64,000 nucleotides of DNA, taken from the NCBI GenBank assembly GCA_003021005.1, contig PXRI01000010.1, positions 43,445-107,444 on the forward strand, in the 5' to 3' direction. Positions 26,498 through 34,848 of the stretch are shown here, piece by piece (the first letter of the stretch is position 1; the number at the start of each line of letters is the position of its first letter). The DNA comes from Halobacteriales archaeon QS_1_69_70 (GTDB lineage Archaea > Halobacteriota > Halobacteria > Halobacteriales > Haloarculaceae). The notes beneath the pieces are model-generated. The model made no database searches, was not told where the DNA came from, and saw nothing but the letters and a program-made list of their open reading frames with translations. Position numbers and translations under genes: made by a program.

Positions 26498-26914
26498 TTA
26501 TCGTGCAAGTGATCTCATAGAGGAGGGTTCAAAGACGTGCACTGCGAGGGCAATCGGACCCACGAGGGCGCCCCAAATTCCAAGCGTAATCACGAGTACG
26601 GCCGTAATACGCCCGATAGCGTACGCGTTTAGATACGTGGCAACGAGGATACTCACGACGATCGCACCGGAGAGAGCGACGCTCGCCCCATCAGGGCCGT
26701 CCGTAACTCCATACAGTCCGTTCGCAATGAGAACGAGAATACCCATACACAGGGCCAATCCAACAACCACCCATGACAAATACAGAACCATAAAGGCGCC
26801 CCCTATTACGGTTCCGCCCTCGTTTGTAATAATGATCGCTAATGCTACCAGGATAAGCAGGAAATACGCCCCAATAATCACAGTCTGGACGCGGTGCAAT
26901 GAGGGGCGGTTCAT
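26498..26914 (-). CDS. Hypothetical four-helix membrane protein
   Basis: 138 residues with four hydrophobic helices (VIIGAYFLLILVALAIII, VIGGAFMVLYLSWVVVGLAL, SVALSGAIVVSILVATYL and AVLVITLGIWGALVGPIAL). No motif points to a function. Codon use and base composition are AT-rich relative to flanking core genes, so it probably arrived by transfer with the island. Confidence 0.5.
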   Translation of the reverse strand: MNRPSLHRVQTVIIGAYFLLILVALAIIITNEGGTVIGGAFMVLYLSWVVVGLALCMGILVLIANGLYGVTDGPDGASVALSGAIVVSILVATYLNAYAIGRITAVLVITLGIWGALVGPIALAVHVFEPSSMRSLAR

Positions 26915-27018
26915 ATCTCTACAAACTATTTCTCTGCCACCAGAAACCTTCTGATTTCGGAGAGCGGGGCCTTCCGTCCCAGCGGTATTATTTGTAGTGG
27001 TTGGTCGGTGATTTACAC

Positions 27019-27100
27019 ACTGGCAAGACTCTCAGCACGCACTATCCGACCGGAGAGAAATTATACTACTCAGCGACCGCCAGCGCACCGAGGGCCTTCC
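27019..27100 (+). repeat. About 80-bp dispersed repeat, copy A
   Basis: Begins CTGGCAAGACTCTCAGCA and runs through ACTATCCGACCGGAG to GCGACCGCCAGCG. A second full copy lies at 29018-29097 and a partial copy of its right end at 27143-27170. It occurs only in the AT-rich island in this window. Confidence 0.75.
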
Positions 27101-27166
27101 AGGTTCTGGTTTCAGGCGCGGACGGTGGACGTGGGGTGATCTGCGACCGCGAGCGAGCCGAGGGCG

Positions 27167-27316
27167 TTCGATGGATTCAACGCTAGCGGCGAGCATGTGA
27201 CTAACGAATACATGGTCTGGCCGGGGGACTACACTCTAGGTGGGCAGGGACGTGTCGGCATCGTGGACTTCGAGGCGACGACCACGGCGTCCGTCGTGCC
27301 CCTCAACTCGGAGTAG
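27167..27316 (+). pseudogene. Fragment of the Tat-exported protein gene (3' end)
   Basis: An open stretch of 49 codons plus stop translates as a close relative of the C-terminus of the protein at 25476-26114, for example GQGRVGIVDFEATTTAS against GQGRVGIADFEATATAS, and ends with the same VVPLNSE. No start codon, signal peptide or 5' part exists. The fragment begins just where the right end of the 80-bp repeat ends, suggesting that the repeat marked the recombination point. Confidence 0.8.
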
Positions 27317-27546
27317 GCCGCCCCACCGACGGCTTTCTGACCGACGCCGTCACCGACAGCCACGGCTGTCGGGCCCCAGTCCGTCGCGGTAGGCGTACCC
27401 GAGCAACGATGACTCGCCTCCCGCGTCGCCGGGAACCGCCTCGGGAGCATTCTTCGAAATGTCCCGTCGGTGGATCCTATCTGTGTGTGGGTTCGAGTTG
27501 CTGTAGGTCTGGGATGCCTGTCCGAACCGATTCGTGGAAACACATT
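27179..27546. repeat. Segmental duplication, copy 2
   Basis: Counterpart of 25976-26342, with small indels. The similarity continues past the stop codon through GACTCGCCTCC(C/T) and GAGCATTCTTCGAA to ATGCCTGTCCGAACCGATTC. Confidence 0.85.
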
Positions 27547-27727
27547 GCTTTCGGTCAATACGGGCCAACGGTGTAACGCAGAGACCTACGAACTTCTACC
27601 TAGTTGTGAAATACCCGTGCAAGATATAGAGGATGGAGCCAGCACGCCTTCGTCTACGAGGCGTTTGCGACCGCAGGCATGTAGTACTATTTCGAGTCGG
27701 CTATCGAATAACTCTGTCCGAAATGTC

Positions 27728-28219
27728 CTAATCTACCCTTCCTGCCGCAAGTATGCCCTGCAAATACGCTGCCATGATAGTCAGAAATAGGAGTGTGGTT
27801 ATTGACACGCGAATGATGAGGTATCGAGATTTATCCCGGAGAGCGGACCGGTCATAGAGTGAGAGTCCAGCCATGTAGCTTATCATGGCGAATGGGAGTA
27901 CTGCGCCAAAACCGAAAATCCAAACACTCGCGTGGATCCGAATAGTTGATTGGCTTATCGGAACTTCCGTGAATGGTGCCCAGAACACTAGACAGACGGG
28001 TATTGCGCTAGAAACTATCGCAACGCCAAACGATTGATTCGTATATCCAAGCACGTTCGGTATGAGGATCATTAATAATATAATTGCAATTGCGAGCGGT
28101 ATGGATCTGTAATCGATGGAAATTGCAATTGCAAGGCCGAGCATTCCAGATATGATTGAAAAGATAAGAAAGACTTTCTCACGTTGGCTAAATTCGTTTG
28201 TGATATTCCACGGAATCAT
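27728..28219 (-). CDS. Hypothetical membrane protein
   Basis: 163 residues with about five hydrophobic helices (VFLIFSIISGMLGLAIAISI, IPLAIAIILLMILIPNVLG, FGVAIVSSAIPVCLVFWA, ASVWIFGFGAVLPFAMISYM and VSITTLLFLTIMAAYLQGI). It is strongly AT-rich for this genome. Function not recognised; it is likely island cargo. Confidence 0.5.
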   Translation of the reverse strand: MIPWNITNEFSQREKVFLIFSIISGMLGLAIAISIDYRSIPLAIAIILLMILIPNVLGYTNQSFGVAIVSSAIPVCLVFWAPFTEVPISQSTIRIHASVWIFGFGAVLPFAMISYMAGLSLYDRSALRDKSRYLIIRVSITTLLFLTIMAAYLQGILAAGRVD

Positions 28220-28370
28220 ATTTTATTTCTTTAACTCCGCCATGCTCTATCATGAACATTATGGATAGTAAATCCTTGAGGGCCATCGTGTTCATCACTG
28301 GACATACACCGTTTATCATTAAGGATCCTCTAAAAACTTGGGGTGAAAGTGGCCAATTGCCCTCACGATC

Positions 28371-28658
28371 CTACTTGGTGACTGGTGGTTGTGGGTTCCA
28401 GAGACGGACCGCGTAGGAATCTTGGATACGCTTAGTCAACTGAATTATAAAATTAGGGGGCGTTGCGGCGGCGGCTATCAATGGAACAGTAACCCGAACA
28501 CCATAGTAGGGGAGTCGGAAGTCTTTTGCATCGACCAATGCCCGAAGCTTCTCCTCCTGCGTGTTGAGACTCACGCCATCTCGTGGTTGCTCATCGCCAC
28601 TGACCCGAAGATAGGTGATAGTGCCTGGCCGATGGTCCTCTTCTTCACCGTCCGACAA
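28371..28658 (-). pseudogene. Serine recombinase (resolvase) N-terminal remnant
   Basis: The translated segment TITYLRVSGDEQPRDGVSLN followed by TQEEKLRALVDAKDF matches the first 35 residues of serine site-specific recombinases (pattern Y-x-R-V-S-x-x-E-Q with the catalytic serine, then S-L-x-x-Q-x-x-x-L). The rest of the catalytic domain and the DNA-binding part are absent: after residue 50 the sequence becomes unrelated. The first codon is a weak TTG. This is a degraded piece of a mobile element or phage integrase module. Confidence 0.6.
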
Positions 28659-28692
28659 TATGCCATCTCAAAATTGAGGTCTCTTGGTGTAT

Positions 28693-28920
28693 TCAGCACA
28701 ATCGCAGCCACGTATCTGGATTTAGGAAAGAGTCGCTGCTGAATATAAAGACTGGATGCAGCGAGACGAATTCGAATTCCCGGCGAGCGCACGTACCTTC
28801 CAAAGACTTCACCGCCCGCTTCGTTTCAGGGAAGTTAATGAGATCCCATTTCATGGATCGCTCGAAAGCTGCCATCGAGCCAACGGATGCCCCCTCGTAC
28901 CAGTATTGGTCGTCCGTCAC
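28693..28920 (-). CDS. Hypothetical small protein (weak)
   Basis: 75 residues from a GTG start, beginning VTDDQYWYEGASVGSMAAFERS, with ordinary soluble amino-acid use in AT-rich DNA where random open frames are rarer. No family recognised. It may be another gene remnant of the island rather than a working gene. Confidence 0.25.
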   Translation of the reverse strand: MTDDQYWYEGASVGSMAAFERSMKWDLINFPETKRAVKSLEGTCARREFEFVSLHPVFIFSSDSFLNPDTWLRLC

Positions 28921-29017
28921 GCCCCATCGACCGTGGAGCCGTCGGCGCCCGAGACGGCCCGCTCCAGCGCCCGTCCGCGACCACTTTACATAGCGTTCTA
29001 AACATCATCAGAACCTG

Positions 29018-29097
29018 GCAAGACTCTCAGCAGGTACTATCCGACCGGAGGGAAGTTATCCTACTCAGCGACCGCGAGCGCGCCGAGGGCGTTCGAG
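29018..29097 (+). repeat. About 80-bp dispersed repeat, copy B
   Basis: Second full copy of the repeat at 27019-27100, in the same orientation, with about ten differences. It marks the right edge of the AT-rich island, just before the ABC transporter genes. Confidence 0.75.
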
Positions 29098-29223
29098 TTG
29101 GGGGTCGGGTTATTCCAGTCGATCGTCGTCTCGGAAGATCAGGGAACACTCCCGTGGTCGTTCAAGCCGTTAACTTCCACCCGCCTCGGACTCCCGACCG
29201 GGAGTCGTGACGCACGAAATCGG

Positions 29224-30035
29224 TCACCGCACGTCCGAACTCGTCGCCCGGGTGAGCAGGGTCACGGTGACGGCGCCGAGGCCGAGCGCCAGCGCGAGCA
29301 GGACGGCGACGCCCGGTAGGACCGAGTTCAGGGCTCCGTCGAACGCCGTGACCTCGATCACGGTCATCACGTCACGGTCCAACATCAGGGCCCGGGCGGC
29401 GTCCACGCCGTAGGTGACCGGGTTCACCATCGCGACGGTCTGGATCCACTCCGGGAGCGCCGCGAGCGGGAGGAAGGCGCTCGAAAGGAACAGAAGCGGG
29501 AACTGGAGGAGGTTCGCCCCGATGATGGTCGACTCCTGGTCGCGGGTGAGGACCGCCAGCGCGTTCGAGAGCGCCACGAACCACAGCGAGAACAGGATGC
29601 CGATCGCGACGATCCCCGCTGCGCCGACGAGCCCCGTCGCGATCTCGGCCCCCAGGACGACGCCCAGCCCGAGGATGATGGCGACCTGGACGGCGATGCG
29701 GAACACCTCGGCGGCGGTCTTGCCGACGAAGACCGCCGTCCGGTTCATCGGCGACACCAGCACCTTCTCGAACATGCCGTTCTCGATGTCGTTGACCAGG
29801 CCGACGCCGGAGGTGACGGCGGCCGCAAGCGACACCTGGATGGCGATGCGACGTTGCCGAACACCTCCGTGAACAGTAACAGGAAGATGATCGGTTGGAC
29901 GAGCGAGACCACGAGGACGAACGGGTTCCGGACGGCCTTCAGGTTCCAGCGCCTGAAGTTCACCCACGCGTCCCCGGCGAACGTGTTGGAGGTGCGGGCG
30001 ACGTCGCCGTCGGCCTCCGCTGTCGGCGTGCTCAC
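29224..30035 (-). pseudogene. ABC-2 type transporter permease, broken by deletion/frameshift
   Basis: The N-terminal part (from GTG at 30035: STPTAEADGDVARTS ... FVLVVSLVQPIIFLLLFTEVFGNV) and the C-terminal part (IAIQVSLAAAVTSGVGLVND ... LLTRATSSDVR) are both clearly ABC-2 permease, but they are in different frames. At about 29846-29858 the first loop, normally 25-30 residues between FGNV-like and IQVSLAA-like segments, is missing. The result is an out-of-frame deletion. The partner ATPase upstream is intact. As it stands, the exporter would not be made. Confidence 0.75.
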
Positions 30036-30101
30036 GGCGACACCTCCGGGGACGCCGCGTTGTCGTCGTCCGTGGTCGGCGTGCTCACGGCGACACCTCC
30101 G
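30022..30101. repeat. 27-bp perfect direct repeat at the ATPase/permease junction
   Basis: An identical 27-base block lies at 30022-30048 and 30075-30101. Each copy contains a GTGAGC start-like sequence. The first (30088) overlaps the ATPase stop codon but opens only an 18-codon frame; the second (30035) begins the permease. The pattern is that of a 53-bp tandem duplication of the original stop/start overlap. Confidence 0.85.
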
Positions 30102-31140
30102 AGGAGACCGCGTCGGCGTCGTCGTCGAGGCCGTCGCCGGTTATCGCGAGGAAGACGTCGTCGAGCGTCGGTGCGCGGACGTTGAAGCCGGTGACAGTTA
30201 GCCCCGCGTCGCGGAGTGCGACGAGGAGATCCGTGCCGTGCTGGCGAGCGGTGCGGGCCGTGACACTTATGCCCTCGTCGGTCACCTCGACGCTGGCGTC
30301 CGCGAAGGCGTCGAAGTCGCCGGCGATGGTCGCGGCTCGCCGTCGGGCGTCGGCGCCGCCCTCCAGGTCGACGTCGAGCACCTCCCCGCCGACCCGGCGT
30401 TTCAGCTCGGTCGGCGACCCCTCGGCGACGATGGCCCCGTCGAGCATGACCGCGAGCCGGTCGCAGAGCCGGTCGGCCTCCTCGAGGTACTGGGTCGTCA
30501 AGAGGATGGTGGTGCCGCGGTCGTTGATGGCCTCGAAGTACTCCCAGAGCCGATTTCGTGCCTTGGGGTCCAGCCCCGTCGTCGGTTCGTCGAGGAAGAC
30601 GAGTGGCGGTTCGTGGACCAGGGCGGTCGCGGCGTCCAACCGCTTTTTCATGCCGCCGGAGAACTCCTCGGCGCGCTTGTCGGCGACGGCAGCGAGTTCA
30701 ACGAGTTCGAGGAGTTCGGCGATGCGGTCCTGGCGGTCCCCGCGGGGGACACCGTAAGCCTCGCACGCGAACCGGACGTTCTCCTCGGCAGTCAACTCGG
30801 GGTCGATGCTCGTCTCCTGTGCCATGTACCCGATGGACTCCCGGACCTTCCGGGGCACTCCAGTCACGTCGAAGCCGTTGACGCCGACGGTTCCGCCGGT
30901 CGGCGACAGGAGCGTCGAAAGCACCTTGATCGTGGTCGTCTTGCCGGCGCCGTTCGGGCCGAGGAAACCGAAGAACTCGCCCTGGGGGATCCGGAGGTCG
31001 ACCCCGCGGACGGCCTCGGTCCCGTCGCCGTACGTCAGCCGGAGGTCCTCGACGGTCACGGCCGGGCGACCGTCGGCACCGGCCGCCGGTCTGTGCCCGT
31101 CGCGGGCCGCCTCACCGGCCCCCCGTTCCGAATTGGTCAT
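30085..31140 (-). CDS. ABC transporter ATP-binding protein (drug/antibiotic exporter type)
   Basis: 351 residues. Walker A GPNGAGKTTT (about 60-69), signature EEFSGGMKKRLDAATAL, Walker B LVFLDEPTTGLDP and the H-loop-like TTQYLEEADRL identify a CcmA/DrrA-type ATPase that drives an ABC-2 exporter. The C-terminal 100 residues (DVDLEGGADARRRAA ... APTLDDVFLAITG) match the DrrA tail. ATG at 31140. Its permease partner downstream is broken, so any activity would need another permease. Confidence 0.9.
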   Translation of the reverse strand: MTNSERGAGEAARDGHRPAAGADGRPAVTVEDLRLTYGDGTEAVRGVDLRIPQGEFFGFLGPNGAGKTTTIKVLSTLLSPTGGTVGVNGFDVTGVPRKVRESIGYMAQETSIDPELTAEENVRFACEAYGVPRGDRQDRIAELLELVELAAVADKRAEEFSGGMKKRLDAATALVHEPPLVFLDEPTTGLDPKARNRLWEYFEAINDRGTTILLTTQYLEEADRLCDRLAVMLDGAIVAEGSPTELKRRVGGEVLDVDLEGGADARRRAATIAGDFDAFADASVEVTDEGISVTARTARQHGTDLLVALRDAGLTVTGFNVRAPTLDDVFLAITGDGLDDDADAVSSEVSP

Positions 31141-31236
31141 ACGTGCCACCTGCGGCTGGCCGGACAAAAGCGTGGAACTTCGACGGCGGATGAGAACTTC
31201 AAAACCTGTAGCGGGCGAGGGCCACCGCCCGCCGGG

Positions 31237-31635
31237 TCAGAGGTCGTGGTCGATGGCCCAGTGGTGCAGGTGGGCGAACACGGGGAACAGCGCCTCGGCC
31301 TTGGGCGTGGGCGTGTACTCGACGCGGGGCGGGATTTCGTCGAACGCCTCCCGGTCGAGGAGGCCGGCGTCGGTCAGCTCGCGGAGCCGCGTCGACAGCG
31401 TATTCGGCGCCGCCTCGAGTTCCGCCTCGAGGTCCGAGAACCGGAGCGACCCCTCGGCGAAGGCGAACTCGCTGAGGACGGCCATCGCGTCGGTCTTCCC
31501 GAGCAGATCGAGCAGGTCGGCGACCGTCCGCTCGATCCGCTCGCGCTCCTCGGGATCGAACGAGTCCCGGAGCCGCTCGGCCTGCTCGCGGGACAGCCCG
31601 GCACTCGGCTCCGGCACCGCGGGCGGGTCAGTCAC
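31237..31635 (-). CDS. HxlR-type transcriptional regulator
   Basis: 132 residues from GTG at 31635. The winged helix shows in DLLGKTDAMAVLSEFAFAEG, FSDLEAELEAAPNTLSTRLREL and the wing REAFDEIPPRVEYTPTPKAEAL, the HxlR pattern. It lies divergent from the NAD(P)-binding gene, with a palindrome between them that is a good candidate operator. HxlR regulators often respond to electrophiles or redox stress. A decayed copy of its 5' end and control region is at 37.74-37.99 kb. Confidence 0.85.
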   Translation of the reverse strand: MTDPPAVPEPSAGLSREQAERLRDSFDPEERERIERTVADLLDLLGKTDAMAVLSEFAFAEGSLRFSDLEAELEAAPNTLSTRLRELTDAGLLDREAFDEIPPRVEYTPTPKAEALFPVFAHLHHWAIDHDL

Positions 31636-31710
31636 GACCGTAGGGAGGGACCGGCCGCTGAAATACTTGTATATCAGTAGTATAGCACGACCGTCGAACT
31701 CGAGTCGGAT

Positions 31711-31728
31711 ACTTCGAAGGTTCGAAGT
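31711..31728. promoter_or_regulatory. Palindromic operator candidate
   Basis: ACTTCGAAGGTTCGAAGT is a perfect 8-bp inverted repeat with a 2-base centre, midway between the divergent HxlR gene and the NAD(P)-binding gene. A near-identical copy (one arm mismatch) sits in the duplicated region at 37908-37925. Confidence 0.6.
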
Positions 31729-31764
31729 TGCACGTACTTGTCGCCTGGCGACCTACCGGCGGCC

Positions 31765-32317
31765 ATGCGAATCGCCGTCTTCGGCGCGACCGGCCGCACC
31801 GGCCGGCCCCTCGTCCGGCAGGCGATCGACCGGGGGCACGACGTCGTCGCGTTCGCCCGCTCACCCGGTCACCGGGGCCGACGCCGTCGTGTCGGTCCTC
31901 GGCCAGACCGACTCGGGCCCGGACGACCTCCTGACAGTCGCCGGCGACCACCACTTCGACGCGATGGCGGAGGCAGACGTCGACCGGTTCGTCACGCTCG
32001 TCGGCGCCGGCGTCCGGGAGGAGGGCGAATCCGTGCCGCTCGCCGGGAAGGTCGTGGGCGCCGCGCTGCGGCTGTTCGCCCGCGAGGTCCTCGCCGACGC
32101 CGAGGAGCACGTCCGGCGCACCCGCGACACTGATCTCGAGTGGACCGTCGTCCGTGCACCCCGACTGAATGACGGCGACGGCACGGGCGAGTACCGCGCC
32201 GGCGACATACGACTCGGTTTCGACACCATCGACCGCCCCGATGTCGCGGCCTTCATCCTCGACTGCCTGGAGGACGACCTGTACGTCGGCGAGATGCCGA
32301 AGGTCGGATCCGCGTGA
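31765..32317 (+). pseudogene. NAD(P)-binding (SDR-like) protein, broken by deletion/frameshift
   Basis: The first 33 residues from ATG 31765 (MRIAVFGATGRTGRPLVRQA ... VVAFARSP) carry the GATGRTG dinucleotide motif of NAD(P)H-binding epimerase-like proteins. The remainder (GADAVVSVLGQTDSGPDDLL ... EMPKVGSA) continues in another frame from about 31868. The strands between the two, normally about 35 residues, are missing. The gene is out of frame and lacks part of the cofactor fold, so it is probably dead. Confidence 0.75.
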
Positions 32318-32378
32318 GCGGCGAGCGGATGGCCGTCACCCCATCGCCGCCACGCCGCCGGAACGAGTGGGAGTGCCG

Positions 32379-33932
32379 TCACCTGTAGAGATCGAGCCGC
32401 TGGAGGACGGACCCCAGCAGGACGGCGACGGGGATGATCTCGAGCCGGCCGACCCACATGTTGAGGATCAACATCGCCTTGGCGGTCCCGGGCATCGTCG
32501 GCCCGGTGATGCCTGCGTCCAGCCCGACATTGCTCTGGGCACTCATGACGTCGAAGATCACGTACTCGAGTGGATGTGCCGGCGAGAGGACGCGGAGGAG
32601 GACGGCGACGCCGACCGCCAGAAAGATGAGCCAGAGGACGAACACGACCGTCGCTTCGGTGTACTCCCGTTGGGCCTGGGTCTCGTCCAGGTTTCGCTCG
32701 CCGAGTTCCAGATACCGGATCGCCGAATCCGGCTGGAACACCTTCCGGATCTGCCAGGCGGTCCCTTTGAGGAGCGTGATCACCCGGATCAGCTTGAGGC
32801 CGCTCACCGTCGACCCGGCCGCCGCCCCGGTGAGCATCCCCAGGCAGGCGAGTAGCGTCGCGCCGGCGCTCCAGACCTGTTCGGTCCCCCCGCCGATGGT
32901 CGCCGTCCCGAAGCCCGTGTTCGAGGTCGCGGAGACGAACTGGAACAGCCCCAGGCGGACGGTCTCCTCTATGGTCGCGTACTGACCGTTCGCGTGCAGT
33001 ATCCCGATCATCACGAGCGACCCGACGGAGAACCAGATGAACACCCACCGGGTCTGGAGGTCCGCATAGAAGTTCCGGACCTCGCCGTTCGCGATCAGGT
33101 AGTGGACGGGAAAGGCGATGCTCCCCGCGACCATCACCGGCACCGTCGCGTACTCGATGAGCGGGCTGTCGTAGTGTCCGATCGACTCGGCGTGGACGGA
33201 GAATCCGCCGGTCGCGATGCCGGTCATGCCGTGATTGATCGCGTCCCAGAGCGGCATGCCGACGAGGAGAAACAGCGCGATCGAGCCGAGGGTGAGCCCG
33301 ACGAAGATCTTCCATATCTCCCGCACCGTCGTCACGATGCTCGGGTGGATCTTCTCCGAGCGTGCTTCGCTCTCGTAGAGCGTGTACGAGCCGGCACCGC
33401 CGCTCCGCCTGAGGATCGCGACAGTCAGCACGATGACGCCGACGCCGCCGATCCACTCGCTCAACGACCGCCACCAGTGCAGCGCCCGCGGGAGTTCGTC
33501 CTCCACGGCGGCCATCGTGAGGCCAGTGCCGGTGAACCCGCTCATGCTCTCGAACACCGCATCGAGCGGGTGGAGGAAGACCGCCGTGGTCGAATCCATC
33601 GGCGGCGTGTTCGTCCAGGCCGGGTACGGGTCGACCTGGATGGTCCAGGCGATAAGAAGGAAGGGGAGACTGCCCAGGACACCGATGACGCCCCACGCCG
33701 TCGCCGCGGTGACCATCGCCTCGCGTTTCTCCGGTGGTGCTGCGTCCCGATACCGTCGGACCAGTCCCGTCCCGATGCCGCCGATGACGAGCGCGGAGAC
33801 CACGAAGGCGGGAATCGTGTAGAACTCGCCGTTGATAGCGGCGACGGCGATGGAGACGACGATCAGTAGCGAGACGGCCTGGACGATACGACCGACGTCC
33901 CGGCCGACCGTGGCCATATCTACCCGCATCAT
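32379..33932 (-). CDS. trkH: TrkH family potassium uptake channel
   Basis: 517 residues, about ten to twelve helices. Selectivity-filter-like loops are visible in the four repeats: ESMSGFTGTGLT, HGMTGIATGGFSV, SATSNTGFGTA and MSAQSNVGLDAG. This is the K+ (or Na+)-conducting subunit; the TrkA proteins encoded just upstream on the same strand are its cytoplasmic nucleotide-binding gates. Several starts (33938 GTG, 33932, 33929, 33917) are possible. The C-terminus MWVGRLEIIPVAVLLGSVL is the family's usual ending. Confidence 0.92.
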   Translation of the reverse strand: MMRVDMATVGRDVGRIVQAVSLLIVVSIAVAAINGEFYTIPAFVVSALVIGGIGTGLVRRYRDAAPPEKREAMVTAATAWGVIGVLGSLPFLLIAWTIQVDPYPAWTNTPPMDSTTAVFLHPLDAVFESMSGFTGTGLTMAAVEDELPRALHWWRSLSEWIGGVGVIVLTVAILRRSGGAGSYTLYESEARSEKIHPSIVTTVREIWKIFVGLTLGSIALFLLVGMPLWDAINHGMTGIATGGFSVHAESIGHYDSPLIEYATVPVMVAGSIAFPVHYLIANGEVRNFYADLQTRWVFIWFSVGSLVMIGILHANGQYATIEETVRLGLFQFVSATSNTGFGTATIGGGTEQVWSAGATLLACLGMLTGAAAGSTVSGLKLIRVITLLKGTAWQIRKVFQPDSAIRYLELGERNLDETQAQREYTEATVVFVLWLIFLAVGVAVLLRVLSPAHPLEYVIFDVMSAQSNVGLDAGITGPTMPGTAKAMLILNMWVGRLEIIPVAVLLGSVLQRLDLYR

Positions 33933-34038
33933 GGCCACGCGGTCGCCACGACGGTGTGATCCTTGGAGGTCACTGGATGGGTTTCAGCCGGTCCCAACAC
34001 AGCGACATGTGGACAGATCGGATCGTTCATGCTATCGA

Positions 34039-34725
34039 TCACGCCTCCCGGTCCTCGTCGTGGCCGAAGACGTCCGTGAGTTCCTGCTCCGCGCCGGTCG
34101 CAGAGTACACCGTCAGCAGATCGTTCGACCTGATCTCCGTGTTTCCGTGCGGCGTCAGTGGCTTCCCTTCGCCCTCGCGATCGATGGCGACGATCAGGAC
34201 GTCGTCCGAAAGGAGGCTCTCCTCGCCCGCTTCTGTGAGTGTCTTGCCGGCGATCGGGGCGTCCTCGGTCACCGTGATTTCGAAGACCTCCGCCTCGTCG
34301 CCGATCCGCATGTAGTCGACGATGGCCGGCCTCGCGACTGCCCGATACAGATACCCCGCGATGAGGTGTTGGGGGTTCTCGATCGTGTTGACCCCGATCC
34401 GTCTGAAGAGGTTCATGTGCTCCGGATCGTGAACGACGGACGTGACCGTCGGGACGTCGTACTCTTCGGCGAGCAGACAGACCATGACGTTCGTCGCGTC
34501 CTGGTCGGTCGTCGAGACGATCGCGTCGGCCCGCCCGGCGCCGGCATCGTCCAGCGTGTCCTTCAGGGTCGCATCCGCATTGAGTACCATACAGTCGTAC
34601 TCGCCGGCGATCTCGTCGGCTTTTCCCGGCTCTCGTTCGACGACGACGACCTCGTTTCCGGAACGGGTCGCGATGTCGATGAGCGGCGTGCCGATGTCGC
34701 CCGCACCGACGATGATGACGTACAT
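34039..34725 (-). CDS. trkA: TrkA potassium-channel regulatory subunit, copy 1
   Basis: 228 residues. TrkA-N Rossmann domain (1-135) with nucleotide motif MYVIIVGAGDIGTPLID and the acidic VVVEREPGKADE, then TrkA-C (about 140-220: IAGKTLTEAG ... SNDLLTVYSATG). It gates TrkH by binding NAD(H) or ATP/ADP. It lies about 105 bases upstream of trkH and downstream of a second, very similar trkA. The high similarity in protein and DNA shows a recent tandem duplication. Confidence 0.92.
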   Translation of the reverse strand: MYVIIVGAGDIGTPLIDIATRSGNEVVVVEREPGKADEIAGEYDCMVLNADATLKDTLDDAGAGRADAIVSTTDQDATNVMVCLLAEEYDVPTVTSVVHDPEHMNLFRRIGVNTIENPQHLIAGYLYRAVARPAIVDYMRIGDEAEVFEITVTEDAPIAGKTLTEAGEESLLSDDVLIVAIDREGEGKPLTPHGNTEIRSNDLLTVYSATGAEQELTDVFGHDEDREA

Positions 34726-34848
34726 GTTGGATCAGTCGTTTACCCGTGCCCTGAAAACGTATTGTGGTTCGAGGCCGATCCCGTCACAGCGCCGAGCCGG
34801 CCGGTCGATCGTGTAGACATGTATAGTATCTCCTCGTTCAGTTCGCAG

